57,064 bases of DNA, taken from contig SVMB01000012.1 in the NCBI GenBank assembly GCA_015067675.1, positions 1 through 57,064 on the forward strand, in the 5' to 3' direction. Positions 37,530 to 46,385 of the stretch are shown here, in pieces. The stretch is from Oscillospiraceae bacterium. Its GTDB lineage: Bacteria > Bacillota > Clostridia > Oscillospirales > QAMX01. The first letter of the stretch is position 1; each line of letters opens with the position of its first letter. The notes under the pieces are model-generated. The model saw nothing but the letters and a program-made list of their open reading frames with translations, had not been told where the DNA came from and made no database searches. The position numbers and the translations under genes were made by a program.

Positions 37530-38957
37530 ATGCTGAAACGTTTACGATTATCCATCTGTCTGCTGCTTGTGTGCATGCTGACGTTTGCCTGTTTTTCTCC
37601 TGCACTGGCAGCCGATGCCGAATCCTCTCTTGCCAATCTGCGCGTGCGCTTCAAGGTGACGGTTCCGGCACTGGATGATGCTGAATATATTGTCTGGGCA
37701 AGCGGAGTGGCCTTTGCCGTGGGTGATCCCGGCAATACCGCAGCTTATTATGTCACAGACGCCGCTTTGCTGGACTACGAAGCCGTGCTCGGCAATGCCG
37801 CTTCCGCCATTCTCACAGAGCTTGAGAGCGGCGGTATCACCGGTGTCACTGCCGATACGCTTTCAAAAGAGCTGGAAGTTGACAGCGTTGAAACCGTCCT
37901 GTACGTAAAAGATGCCGAGCGTCCGGTCACGCTTGTGACCGCAGAGGACGGCTGGGCACTGCTGGGCATCATCGAAACCGCCGATTACGTGGATGCTCCT
38001 ACCCTGAGCCTGACCACCACCATCCCCACCGGCGATGTCACATACTGGTCTGCCGGCGACGCCGCCTTCGGCATCACCCGCACCACTCAGCCCAACGCAG
38101 GTTTTCTCCGTCTTTCCGGTTCCGTAGCCGCCATTGACGGCGATTACGTCACTCTGAGTAACGATTATTCCCCCTTGAGCCTTGGTTCCCCGCTGGTGGA
38201 TACGGCCGGTCTTGTCTTTGGCATCGTTGTCAGCGATCCTGATTCCGGTGAGATCTCCGCCGTCGGCGCCCAGTCCCTGCGCGATGCGCTGCTGAGCGTT
38301 GGCGTCTTGACCCATGTCACCGAAACCCTTACCGAAAAGACCGAAGCACTGGCTGAAACCGACAGCTTCCGGCAGATCATCATGATTGCTACCGCTGCCG
38401 CCGGTCTTTTGCTCATTCTCATCATCATTCTCCTCATCGTCCGTTCCCGCCGTCCTGCCAAGCGTCACCAGGAGCCTGTGCGCCATGTGGACACCGGCCA
38501 CAGCTATTCAGCTCCGCGTGCCGCAGCAGCCTCCGTCACCCCCGTGCGGCGTGATCCCACGCCTGCGCCTGCAGCGCCCGCACCTGCAAAGGCTCCCGCG
38601 GCTCCTGTCAAGCCCACTGCACCGGCGTCTCCTCCGCCTCCTTCCGTTCTTCTGACTGTTTTGGATGGCCGTCTGCAGGGATATACCCAGCATGTTTCCG
38701 CCACTGCCGTCATCGGCCGTGATCCCAAGTGCTGCAGCGTGGTCTTCGGCGCATCCCAGACCGAGATCAGCCGCCGTCACTGCCAGATCACTTACAATCC
38801 CGCCACCGGCGATGTAATTCTTGAGGATATCGGCTCTGCCAACGGTACCTACACCCCCGACGGCCGACGTTTCGCCGCAGGCCGCAAGTATCTGCTGCGC
38901 AGCGGTGATCGTTTCTATCTCGGCGTGAAGGAAAACATGATTGAAGTTCGCAAATAG
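37530..38957 (+). CDS. Membrane FHA protein with degenerate trypsin-like ectodomain
   Basis: 475 residues in four parts. A signal peptide (1-27) is followed by an extracytoplasmic domain (about 35-262) laid out like a trypsin-like protease (SGVAFAVGDPGNTAAYYVTD at the His position, SLGSPLVDTAGLVFGIVVS at the Ser position). The His is replaced (TDAALL instead of TAAHVV) and GNSG is reduced to LGS. One TM segment (about 282-304) and a Pro/Ala linker (340-371) lead to a cytoplasmic FHA domain (374-470) with GRDP at 396, SRRH at 414-417 and SANGT at 436-440, the phosphothreonine site. It is likely a receptor linking an outside ligand to pThr signalling. No Ser/Thr kinase is in the window. Confidence 0.8.
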   Translation: MLKRLRLSICLLLVCMLTFACFSPALAADAESSLANLRVRFKVTVPALDDAEYIVWASGVAFAVGDPGNTAAYYVTDAALLDYEAVLGNAASAILTELESGGITGVTADTLSKELEVDSVETVLYVKDAERPVTLVTAEDGWALLGIIETADYVDAPTLSLTTTIPTGDVTYWSAGDAAFGITRTTQPNAGFLRLSGSVAAIDGDYVTLSNDYSPLSLGSPLVDTAGLVFGIVVSDPDSGEISAVGAQSLRDALLSVGVLTHVTETLTEKTEALAETDSFRQIIMIATAAAGLLLILIIILLIVRSRRPAKRHQEPVRHVDTGHSYSAPRAAAASVTPVRRDPTPAPAAPAPAKAPAAPVKPTAPASPPPPSVLLTVLDGRLQGYTQHVSATAVIGRDPKCCSVVFGASQTEISRRHCQITYNPATGDVILEDIGSANGTYTPDGRRFAAGRKYLLRSGDRFYLGVKENMIEVRK

Positions 38958-38981
38958 TACTTTCAAGAGAGGTAATTTGTT

Positions 38982-39614
38982 ATGAATATCGTTTTTCAGG
39001 GCGACTCCATTACGGATGTCGGCCGCAATACCGAACGCGGCAGTCGTCTTTCCATCGGTCAGGGCTATGCGCTGATGGTCACCGGCGATCTGTGCCTGCG
39101 CTGCCCGGGCAAGTATGAGTTCACCAACCGCGGCATCAGCGGCAACCGCATCGTCGATGTGTACGCCCGCATCAAGGCCGACTGCTGGAATCTCAATCCC
39201 GACGTACTGAGCATCCTCATCGGTGTCAACGACGTCTGGCACGAGGTCGGCCCCAATGCCAACGGCGTGGATGCCAAGCGCTTTGAGAAGGTTTACCGCA
39301 TGCTGGTGGAAGATACCGTCGAACGCTTCCCCAACATCCGCATCCTGCTGCTGGAGCCCTTCGTACTCAGAGCTTCCGCCACGGCTGAGAAGTGGGATTA
39401 CTTCCACACCGAAACCCGTCTGCGTGCCGAAGCGGTACAGCGCATCGCCGAGGACTCAAAGCAGATCTTTGTTCCCCTGCAGGCAAAGTTTGATGCCGCC
39501 TGTGAGCTTGCCCCCATCGATTACTGGGCTCCCGACGGCGTGCATCCCTCCCCTGCCGGTCATCGCCTGATCGCCAACGAATGGCTCGCCGCCTTCGACA
39601 AGGCAGGTCTCTAA
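38982..39614 (+). CDS. SGNH/GDSL-family hydrolase
   Basis: 210 residues, no signal peptide. All four SGNH blocks are visible: block I VFQGDSITDVG (Ser9), block II GISGNRIVD, block III LIGVNDVW and block V DGVHPSPAGH with the Asp and His of the triad. Likely an esterase removing acetyl groups from sugars or acting on small esters. It follows the FHA gene by 24 nt with GAGAGG before the ATG, and is followed by a strong terminator. Confidence 0.92.
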   Translation: MNIVFQGDSITDVGRNTERGSRLSIGQGYALMVTGDLCLRCPGKYEFTNRGISGNRIVDVYARIKADCWNLNPDVLSILIGVNDVWHEVGPNANGVDAKRFEKVYRMLVEDTVERFPNIRILLLEPFVLRASATAEKWDYFHTETRLRAEAVQRIAEDSKQIFVPLQAKFDAACELAPIDYWAPDGVHPSPAGHRLIANEWLAAFDKAGL

Positions 39615-39629
39615 GCCCCCGACTGTTCA

Positions 39630-39662
39630 TCCCCGGATCCGCACATGGATCCGGGGATTTTC
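39630..39662 (+). terminator. Terminator after the SGNH hydrolase gene
   Basis: A 12-bp perfect stem, 39630-39641 with 39648-39659, followed by TTTTC. Confidence 0.85.
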
Positions 39663-39723
39663 TGTCCCGTTCAGCGCTGCGAGTCAGATCTGCAGCGCTT
39701 GTCATCCGTTGATCTCGCATTTC

Positions 39724-39752
39724 TTGACAAGTGAGCCTGTCAATGGTACAAT
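39724..39752 (+). promoter_or_regulatory. Promoter of the creatininase-family gene
   Basis: TTGACA, 17 bp, TACAAT. It lies inside the N-terminal extension of the frame, so the ATG at 39787 is the start. Confidence 0.85.
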
Positions 39753-39786
39753 AATCTCAATAATACACTTTACAGGGGGCTGTCAT

Positions 39787-40668
39787 ATGTTGTGGGAAAA
39801 CCTGCGCGAAGAAGAATTTCTCCCCATGCTCGAGCGTACCAACCGCGTCTGCGCCATGGCTGTCGGATGCCTGGAAAAGCACGGCCAGCATCTGCCGCTG
39901 GGCACCGATACGCTCAAAGGCGGCAAGATTCTGGAACTGGCCGCAGAGCGTGAGGAAGTCTGTGTGTTCCCCCGGATGTATTTCGGTGATCTGCTGGGAG
40001 AGCAGGCAAATCCCGCAGGCAACGGCAACCACTACGGTTATGTCGCGCTGAGCTCCGAGCTGCTGCTGGCGATGATGCGTGAAATCTGCGACGAAATCGG
40101 GCGCAACGGCTTTAAAAAGATTCTGCTGTTCTCCAGCCACGGCGGTAATGATGCCTTTCTGCGCAATTTCGTGCGTGCCGTCAAGCAGCAGAACAAGAGC
40201 TATGAAGTCTTTATGTTCTACAATAAGCTCATCGGCCCCAAGGATATCCTCGCCGTCATTGAAGAGCGCGGCCGCGATTACTTCCCGGCGCTCACCGATG
40301 AGGATATCAAAACCATGGAGGATTTTGTCGCCGCAGGCAAGCCCAACGCCCACGCCGGTTTTTCCGAAAGCGCCATGATCATGGGTACCTATCCCGAACT
40401 CGTACGTCTTGACCGCTGTGAAGCAGAGAGCGGCCAGAGTACTCATATCTCCGACCCACTGGCAGAGCTCGGCATCATCTGGGGCAGAAGCTGGCATGTC
40501 AATTATCCCAATTCCTACAATGGCTCCGCCCCCATCGGTCTGACGCAGGCCATCGCCGACGCTGCCGTCGAGATCTCCGTGGAACGCACTGCGAAGGTAC
40601 TCAAACTTCTCAAGGACGACTCCATCATGAATCCGATTCTTCGCGCACAGTACAGGGGGAACACCTGA
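39787..40668 (+). CDS. Creatininase-family amidohydrolase
   Basis: 293 residues. Metal-site signatures of the creatininase family are present: VGCLEKHGQHLPLGTDTL near the N-terminus and LLFSSHGGNDAFLRNF in the middle, with a further HAGFSESAMIM. The family includes creatinine amidohydrolase, formamide deformylases of riboflavin or F420 synthesis, and mycofactocin peptidases. None of those pathways is visible around it, so the substrate is open. It is followed by a strong terminator, so monocistronic. Confidence 0.87.
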   Translation: MLWENLREEEFLPMLERTNRVCAMAVGCLEKHGQHLPLGTDTLKGGKILELAAEREEVCVFPRMYFGDLLGEQANPAGNGNHYGYVALSSELLLAMMREICDEIGRNGFKKILLFSSHGGNDAFLRNFVRAVKQQNKSYEVFMFYNKLIGPKDILAVIEERGRDYFPALTDEDIKTMEDFVAAGKPNAHAGFSESAMIMGTYPELVRLDRCEAESGQSTHISDPLAELGIIWGRSWHVNYPNSYNGSAPIGLTQAIADAAVEISVERTAKVLKLLKDDSIMNPILRAQYRGNT

Positions 40669-40719
40669 GTTTTGTGTCACAATCTGCTGTTTATATGTAT
40701 GCAAACCGCTTCAGAACCC

Positions 40720-40775
40720 AAGATGCTTGTCAGCCTGCAGCTGACAAGCATCTTTACTTTGCAGCGTTTTTGCTT
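40720..40775 (+). terminator. Terminator after the creatininase-family gene
   Basis: A 14-bp perfect stem (40720-40733 with 40741-40754) followed by T-rich sequence including TTTTT at 40767-40771. Confidence 0.8.
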
Positions 40776-40781
40776 TTTGCA

Positions 40782-40810
40782 TTGACTTTCCCCGCCGTAT
40801 ATGGCATAAT
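40782..40810 (+). promoter_or_regulatory. Promoter of eutH
   Basis: TTGACT, 17 bp, CATAAT, 40 bp before the ATG. Confidence 0.75.
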
Positions 40811-40849
40811 CTTCATGGCAGTCTGCCTGCTGAAGGAAAGGGAAAAGAT

Positions 40850-41956
40850 ATGATTATCAACACAATTATTCTGGCCGTGATGGGCATTTGTTTTGTTCTG
40901 GGCGCTGTTGACCGGCTCATCGGCAATCGCTTCGGGCTGGGTGAAAAATTTGAAGAGGGTATCCGTACCACCGGCGATCTGATCCTGACGATGGCCGGTA
41001 TGATGGTACTGTCGCCGCTGCTGGCGGAGTTTCTTCTGCCGGTGCTTTCCCCGATGTTTCGCTTCTTCGGCGCAGATCCCGCCATGTTCGCCGGAATGTT
41101 CATCGCAAACGACATGGGCGCCCTCCCTCTTGCCAGCCGTCTCACCGACAATCCCGACATCGTTCGTCTCAGCGGCCTGATTCTGGGCTCCATGCTGGGC
41201 GCCACAATCGTCTTTACCCTGCCCGGCGGCATGAAGCTCATTCCCCGCCGCTATCACAATCTGCTCTTCCTCGGGGTGTGCTTTGGCCTGATCACAATCC
41301 CCTTCGGTACCTTCCTCGGCGGTCTGATAGCAGGCTTTTCTCCGGTTGAAATGCTCAGAAATCTCCTGCCGATCCTGATTTTCATTGCCGTGCTGACCAT
41401 CGGCATCATTCGCTTTGAAAAGCTCACCCTGCGCATCTTTCAGATCTTCGGTCACATTCTCAGCTCCTTCATCACCATCGGCCTGATCATCTGCTTCATT
41501 CAGGCAGTTATCGGCAATCAGGTCTCAGAGATGCTGGACTCCATCGTTTCAAACTCTGCCGTGTTCATCCAGATTGCCATGCTCCTGGGCGGCGCGTTTC
41601 CTGCCATGCATCTGCTCATCAAATACGGCTCCAAGCCCTGCCGGGCGCTGGGCAGGCTTCTGGGCATCGACGAGGTTGCCATCGGCGGCATGGTCGCCTG
41701 TCTTGCAAACTCCATCATGACCCTCAAGCTTGTGGAATCCATGCCCTCCACGAAGGGTAAGCTCCTTGCCATCACCTTCTCCGTATCCGCGGCATTCTCT
41801 CTGGGCGATCATCTGGCCTTCACCGCCGCCATGGATCCGGATATGATCCTGCCCGTGGTTGTGGCAAAAATCAGCGCAGGCATCTTTGCCGTGCTGGCTG
41901 CACTCCTTTACTGGAAGTTCAAGCCAATCGAAGAGGCAGCCGACGCCAATACATAA
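40850..41956 (+). CDS. eutH: EutH-type ethanolamine transporter, stand-alone
   Basis: 368 residues with about ten membrane spans. EutH hallmarks: MFAGMFIANDMGALPLAS, LTDNPDIVRLSGLILGSMLG, GTFLGGLIAGF and FSLGDHLAFTAAMDPDMILP. The family imports ethanolamine, mainly at low pH or low concentration. No ethanolamine lyase, microcompartment or regulator gene is nearby, so the gene is detached from a eut operon and may serve a different amine. AAAGGG lies before the ATG. It is flanked by its own promoter and terminator. Confidence 0.93.
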   Translation: MIINTIILAVMGICFVLGAVDRLIGNRFGLGEKFEEGIRTTGDLILTMAGMMVLSPLLAEFLLPVLSPMFRFFGADPAMFAGMFIANDMGALPLASRLTDNPDIVRLSGLILGSMLGATIVFTLPGGMKLIPRRYHNLLFLGVCFGLITIPFGTFLGGLIAGFSPVEMLRNLLPILIFIAVLTIGIIRFEKLTLRIFQIFGHILSSFITIGLIICFIQAVIGNQVSEMLDSIVSNSAVFIQIAMLLGGAFPAMHLLIKYGSKPCRALGRLLGIDEVAIGGMVACLANSIMTLKLVESMPSTKGKLLAITFSVSAAFSLGDHLAFTAAMDPDMILPVVVAKISAGIFAVLAALLYWKFKPIEEAADANT

Positions 41957-41965
41957 TCCTCTGCG

Positions 41966-41996
41966 AGGGTGGAACCGGGTTCCACCCTTTATTTAT
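41966..41996 (+). terminator. Terminator of eutH
   Basis: A 10-bp stem AGGGTGGAAC (41966-41975) with GTTCCACCCT (41979-41988), followed by TTATTTAT. Confidence 0.75.
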
Positions 41997-42013
41997 CGCC
42001 CCGTTCGACCGGC

Positions 42014-42042
42014 TTGCCTTTTTTCCCGCTTCATGGTATGAT
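42014..42042 (+). promoter_or_regulatory. Promoter of the GH78-like gene
   Basis: TTGCCT, 17 bp, TATGAT. Confidence 0.65.
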
Positions 42043-42078
42043 AACAGTAGCTACTCTCATATGAAAGGATTTAACTTT

Positions 42079-44148
42079 ATGAATATGTTCACCCATGCGC
42101 AGCCGGTTTATATCCGGGGACTGAGTCGTGAAATGAATGCACAGGCAGGCTTTACCTGTGTTATTGATGCCGAGCCCGGCAAATCCTATACCCTCGTCGC
42201 CGCCGGTTCCACCTATTACCGCATCCGTCTGGACGGCGAGCTCCTGCACTTTGGCCCTGCCCGCGGCCCGCACGGTTATCTCCGCTGTGACAGACTGCCG
42301 CTCCCGCTCAAGCCCGGCAGGCATGTTCTTGCCATAGACGTGGCAGGCTACAACTGCGTCTCCTTCTACACGATGAACATCCCGTCCTTCCTGCAGGCTG
42401 AGGTACGCTGCGGTGATGAAGTGCTCGCCTACACCGGCCGTGACTTCAAGGGCGTTCGTCTGACCGGTGTGCGTGAGCAGAAGGTTATACGTTACAGTTT
42501 CCAGCGTGCCTTTACCGAGGTCTGGCGGCTTAATGGTTCGCTTGCCGACTGGACAAACGGTGACTACGAGGGCGAAGAGCTTGAAATCGTTGAGCATGGA
42601 AAGGAATATCTCGAACGCGGCTTTGAACTTCCCCTTATCAGCCCCGCGCCTGATGCATCGATGCTGGAACGCGGCATTTATCGTCTGAAAAAGTCCGTCG
42701 TCCGTGAGGGAAACCGTTTCCTGGACCCCAAGCCCGACGATATCGGCTTTGCAGCCCATGAATTTGCCGACGATGTGGTGGGTGACACCGATGCTGACTT
42801 CATTCCCGAGGCTTCCGTAGCGGATGTCCTCTCCGAGGGACAGTATGCGCGCTTTGCGCTGGATCGCATCCGCGCAGGCTTCCTGCACACGAAGCTGCGG
42901 GTTCTCTCTCCCGCCGTCGTGTATGTGACCTTCTCCGAATACCTCAAAAACGACCGCATCGACTGGTTCAATGATTCCACCACCAACATTATCAAGTATG
43001 AACTCCCCGCAGGCACCCATACGCTGGCCTCTTTTGAGCCGTATTCCTTCAAATTCATCGGCATCATGGTGAAATCCGGTGCCGTCGAGGTGGAAAGCGC
43101 CGGTATTCTGGAGTTTTCCTATCCTGTCACAAAGCCTGCAATCGTCACCGACGATCCCATGCTGCAGGCGGCATATGACGCGGCCTTTGACGCCTTCCGC
43201 TACAATACCATCGACTGCTTCACCGACTGTCCCGGCAGAGAGCGCGCCGGATGGCTCTGCGACAGCTTCTTCTCCGCCAAGGCATCTTACCGCTTCACCG
43301 GTTCTCTCGCCGCCGAGCAGGCATTTCTGGATAACTTCCGTCTGCCTTCCGCTTTCCCCAAGCTCCCCGAGGGACTTCTCCCCATGTGTTATCCCGCCGA
43401 AAACCGTACCGGTAACACCATCCCCCAGTGGACCATGTGGTACGTCCTCGAAGTCGCCGATTTCAAGAACCGCGGCGGCGATGCTTCCCCCTATCGGGAG
43501 CTGCTTACCAAAATCCTGCGCTTCTTTGAGTCCTACGAAAACGCCGACGGGCTGCTGGAAAAGCTTCCCTACTGGAATTTCGTCGAGTGGTCCCGTGCCA
43601 ACAAGTGGGTACAGGATGTCTGCTATCCCACCAATATGCTCTATCATCGCGTCCTTCTCGTCATGGCAGATATTCTTGAGCGTCCCGAGCTTCTGGAAAA
43701 AGCTGCCCATGTGAAGTCCGAGATCATCCGACAGTCCTATGACGGCCGGTATTTCCAGGATCATGCCCTGCGCGGCGAGGATGGTACGCTCACCCTCTGC
43801 GGCGATTTCTCCGCCATCTGTCAGCATGAGGCAGTATTCTTCGGCGTCGTGGATGAGAATGCTCCCGAATGGGCTGATTTCATGGATCGCATCATCCGTC
43901 AGGAGTACCCCGAGGATACCGAGCCGCTGGATCTCTTCCCTGGACTGCTGGTGCGCACCGAGCTTCTGCATCGGATGGGGCTTTATGAGCGTAATCTGCG
44001 CGAGATCGCGGTAATGTTCGGTGAGCGCATGGCAGCCATCACCGGTACTCTCTGGGAGCACCGCGACGGCAGCGGCAGCCGCAACCACGGCATCGCCTCC
44101 TCCATCGCCTGCATCATCGCAGACAGTCTTGAAAAACTGGCCAGATAA
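42079..44148 (+). CDS. Alpha-L-rhamnosidase-like (GH78-type) protein
   Basis: About 689 residues, no signal peptide. N-terminal beta-sandwiches (sugar-binding-like YRIRLDGELLHFGPARG) are followed by a six-hairpin barrel from about 365. The GH78 motif corresponding to DCPQRDERxGWTGD reads DCFTDCPGRERAGWLCDSF here. The length is shorter than classic GH78 enzymes (about 900), so it may be a divergent subgroup. The ATG at 42079 has AAAGGA 9 nt upstream, whereas the ATG at 42061 has none. Likely releases rhamnose or a related sugar from imported glycans. Ends at a strong terminator. Confidence 0.75.
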   Translation: MNMFTHAQPVYIRGLSREMNAQAGFTCVIDAEPGKSYTLVAAGSTYYRIRLDGELLHFGPARGPHGYLRCDRLPLPLKPGRHVLAIDVAGYNCVSFYTMNIPSFLQAEVRCGDEVLAYTGRDFKGVRLTGVREQKVIRYSFQRAFTEVWRLNGSLADWTNGDYEGEELEIVEHGKEYLERGFELPLISPAPDASMLERGIYRLKKSVVREGNRFLDPKPDDIGFAAHEFADDVVGDTDADFIPEASVADVLSEGQYARFALDRIRAGFLHTKLRVLSPAVVYVTFSEYLKNDRIDWFNDSTTNIIKYELPAGTHTLASFEPYSFKFIGIMVKSGAVEVESAGILEFSYPVTKPAIVTDDPMLQAAYDAAFDAFRYNTIDCFTDCPGRERAGWLCDSFFSAKASYRFTGSLAAEQAFLDNFRLPSAFPKLPEGLLPMCYPAENRTGNTIPQWTMWYVLEVADFKNRGGDASPYRELLTKILRFFESYENADGLLEKLPYWNFVEWSRANKWVQDVCYPTNMLYHRVLLVMADILERPELLEKAAHVKSEIIRQSYDGRYFQDHALRGEDGTLTLCGDFSAICQHEAVFFGVVDENAPEWADFMDRIIRQEYPEDTEPLDLFPGLLVRTELLHRMGLYERNLREIAVMFGERMAAITGTLWEHRDGSGSRNHGIASSIACIIADSLEKLAR

Positions 44149-44152
44149 TATC

Positions 44153-44192
44153 AAAGGCAGTGTCCGGAATCCGGACACTGCCTTTTCTTTTT
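44153..44192 (+). terminator. Terminator of the GH78-like gene
   Basis: A 15-bp perfect stem (44153-44167 with 44171-44185) and a T-rich tail TTTTCTTTTT. Confidence 0.9.
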
Positions 44193-44204
44193 CATCAGAC
44201 CTTC

Positions 44205-45782
44205 TTACTTTGCAAAGCATCGCGCGGCGATGCGTCTCATGTTCTCACCCAGGATGAGCCGCTTATCCTCCACCGAAATCTTTGCGTGGGCAAGCCAGCC
44301 CAACTGCGGACGCGGGTCGCGCATCGGTGCATCGGTGCCATACAGCGTCTTTGCCGCCAGTCCCTGCTCGCAGAGGTATTCAATCGAGCCCTCCGTCACG
44401 GTGGTGTAGGTTAGCTGCAGATAGAGATTATCGTACTTTTTGGCCAGTTCCGCATACTCCACCAACCGCAGCCAATGGGCCGCTGCATGGTCAAGAAACA
44501 GCGTCACATTGGGATAACGCGCAGCCATTTCCTCCACATCGCCCAGATACTGGGGATAACTGCCCGGATCCATCAGGCCGAAGAGATGGTTTTCATCGGC
44601 GATCTTCCACCATGGTTCAAAAATCGGATCGTTATAACGCACGCGGGTACGGTCAAAGAACATCTTCATCGCCGGGAAGCGTTCTTCCACATGGTAGTGA
44701 TACGCCGTCCCTGCGACATCGCTGACATAGGCCGGATCAATGAGCAGATAGGGATACACCCGGGAACTGCGCCGCGCCATCTTCAGGGCAACTTCGTTGC
44801 CGGCTTCACAGTCGGTCCAGATGCCCAGCCAGGGCGCCACGGCGTAGTTGTCCACACCCATGCGGTCACTCAGCGCTTCCATGTGCGCAAGGTCGCCCTT
44901 GATCATGGCAAATCCACCGCCGCCGTTGCCGCCGTCCTCCAGAAAATGGGTATGGGAGTCAAAGACAAAGCAGGACATGGGTTTGCCAAGAGATGCCTCG
45001 ACGGCAATCTCATCCTGGGTGACTTCTCTCGCTGCGGGAAGTTTCACACCGCAAAGACGGGCCAGATTCCCACCGGCGATGAGCTGCTTATCCGCATCGC
45101 TAATCTGCGCGTAATCAATGAAGGCGCGGGCAGCGCCCACGCTCATCTTCGGCAGGCCGCTGCCAAAGAGCACACGCCGGGCCCCCACTGTCTCCACCAG
45201 CGTCTCAACGGCGTAATTTGCCTGCATACAGGAGAGCTCGATATGGAGGTTTTTGAAGGCTTTCATGTAGGGCAGGAGCTTGTGCTCCTCGCTCCAGCTC
45301 ATGTTCTGAATGACCACGTCGAGTGCGGGATGGTTTTTCAGAAGCTCTGCCAGATCACGCCAGTCGATTTCCAGATTGTCCACCAGCAGCGGAATACGGG
45401 ATGCCTCCAGCGCACGGTAATACCGGCCCATGGTGATCTCGTCGGGCAGATAATAGTGGCTCTTGGGGAACATCTTCGCCGCGACCATGCCCTTTGCACG
45501 CAGGTCTGCAAGCATTTCCTCTGGATCGTAGAAATCTCCGCAGTCGCCGGGCAGGATTGTGTAGCAGCCGTAGAAGCGCTCGGACTTGGCAAGCTCCTCC
45601 ATCAGGCGCTCGTTGCCGTACTTCGGAGCGTAATCCTTTGCCCAGCCGCCGTATACCAGCGCCGCGGCAATGCCGGTACGGTCCATGCATTCCAGCACAT
45701 CCTCGGATCTCCATTTTTCCTGCCGCAGCTTCAGTCCCCGCTGTCCAACGCATACATTGCAGTCAAAATAGCTCAGCGCCAT
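44205..45782 (-). CDS. Tandem-duplicated amidohydrolase (PF04909 type), N-half metal motif lost
   Basis: 525 residues made of two amidohydrolase-2 type TIM barrels. The C-half (from about 272) has the metal motif FDSHTHFLEDG, with further His at YHYHVEERFPAMKMF and FLDHAAAHWLR and the terminal Asp in LYGTDAPMRDPR. The N-half has the same strand pattern (AAKMFPKSHYYLPDE, VLFGSGLPKM) but its first motif is FDCNVC, so both metal His are gone. One half is probably catalytic and the other structural. The substrate is unknown. AAGGGG lies before the ATG. Confidence 0.82.
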   Translation of the reverse strand: MALSYFDCNVCVGQRGLKLRQEKWRSEDVLECMDRTGIAAALVYGGWAKDYAPKYGNERLMEELAKSERFYGCYTILPGDCGDFYDPEEMLADLRAKGMVAAKMFPKSHYYLPDEITMGRYYRALEASRIPLLVDNLEIDWRDLAELLKNHPALDVVIQNMSWSEEHKLLPYMKAFKNLHIELSCMQANYAVETLVETVGARRVLFGSGLPKMSVGAARAFIDYAQISDADKQLIAGGNLARLCGVKLPAAREVTQDEIAVEASLGKPMSCFVFDSHTHFLEDGGNGGGGFAMIKGDLAHMEALSDRMGVDNYAVAPWLGIWTDCEAGNEVALKMARRSSRVYPYLLIDPAYVSDVAGTAYHYHVEERFPAMKMFFDRTRVRYNDPIFEPWWKIADENHLFGLMDPGSYPQYLGDVEEMAARYPNVTLFLDHAAAHWLRLVEYAELAKKYDNLYLQLTYTTVTEGSIEYLCEQGLAAKTLYGTDAPMRDPRPQLGWLAHAKISVEDKRLILGENMRRIAARCFAK

Positions 45783-45817
45783 ATTTCAATCCCCTTTCGG
45801 TAGTTTCCGGTACCTTT

Positions 45818-45846
45818 ATCATAACCCCGACGCGCCTTTATTTCAA
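45818..45846 (-). promoter_or_regulatory. Promoter of the duplicated amidohydrolase gene
   Basis: Reading leftward: TTGAAA, 17 bp, TATGAT. Confidence 0.72.
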
Positions 45847-45940
45847 GCTGTATCGGCTGTATCATATGTACTATTCGCTTTTTCGCGCGGAAGTTTGTGA
45901 AAAAAATTCCTCATGCAGGGATTCTGCGGTAACTTTCCTC

Positions 45941-45998
45941 TTGACAAATTGGTTTATCGGTGATAAACTCATGTCATCAGGTTTATTCGCGATAAACC
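45941..45998 (+). promoter_or_regulatory. Promoter and two operators of the BlaI/M56 operon
   Basis: The promoter is TTGACA (45941-45946), 17 bp, TAAACT (45964-45969). Operator 1 is GTTTATC-GGT-GATAAAC at 45952-45968, inside the spacer and -10. Operator 2 is GGTTTAT-TCGCG-ATAAACC at 45980-45998, over the transcribed start. Centres are 29 bp apart. The arms differ from the TACA/TGTA core of classical BlaI and CopY sites. Confidence 0.8.
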
Positions 45999-46022
45999 AA
46001 TCTGTTCAAAGGAGGATCTCTT

Positions 46023-46382
46023 ATGTCTGATTACAAACTGGGCGCGGTGGAGGCACGTTTTGCCGAGCTCATCTGGGAACATGAACCGCTGCCGTCGGGA
46101 GAGCTGGTGAAGCTGTGCGAAGCTGCCCTTTGCTGGAAGAAACCCACCACCTACACAGTGCTGCGCAAGCTCTGCGAAAAAGGGCTCTTCCGCAACGAAA
46201 ACGGTATGGTCACGTCAATTCTGTCCCGTGAAGAATATGCCGCCCGCCAGTCCGGACAGTTCGTGGACGAGGCCTTTCACGGGTCATTGCCCGCCTTTGT
46301 GGCGGCATTTACCCGGGAACGGCGGCTTTCGCAGCAGGAGATCGACGAACTGCAGCGGCTCATCGACGAGAACAGGAGGTGA
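46023..46382 (+). CDS. BlaI/MecI/CopY-family transcriptional repressor
   Basis: 119 residues. The winged helix (about 1-75: LGAVEARFAELIWEHEPLPS, TTYTVLRKLCEKGLF) and the C-terminal dimerisation helix (VDEAFHGSLPAFVAAF, EIDELQRLIDENRR) match the penicillinase repressor family. AAAGGAGG is placed 8 nt before the ATG. It almost certainly binds the two palindromes over its own promoter and is cleaved or released on signalling from the M56 protein encoded 3 nt downstream. Confidence 0.93.
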   Translation: MSDYKLGAVEARFAELIWEHEPLPSGELVKLCEAALCWKKPTTYTVLRKLCEKGLFRNENGMVTSILSREEYAARQSGQFVDEAFHGSLPAFVAAFTRERRLSQQEIDELQRLIDENRR

Positions 46383-46385
46383 CCC

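Noticed and set aside
42031..44220. A 729-codon minus-strand frame opposite the GH78-like gene
   Set aside because: Same codon-phase artefact; it covers the promoter and terminator of the real gene and shows no family motif.
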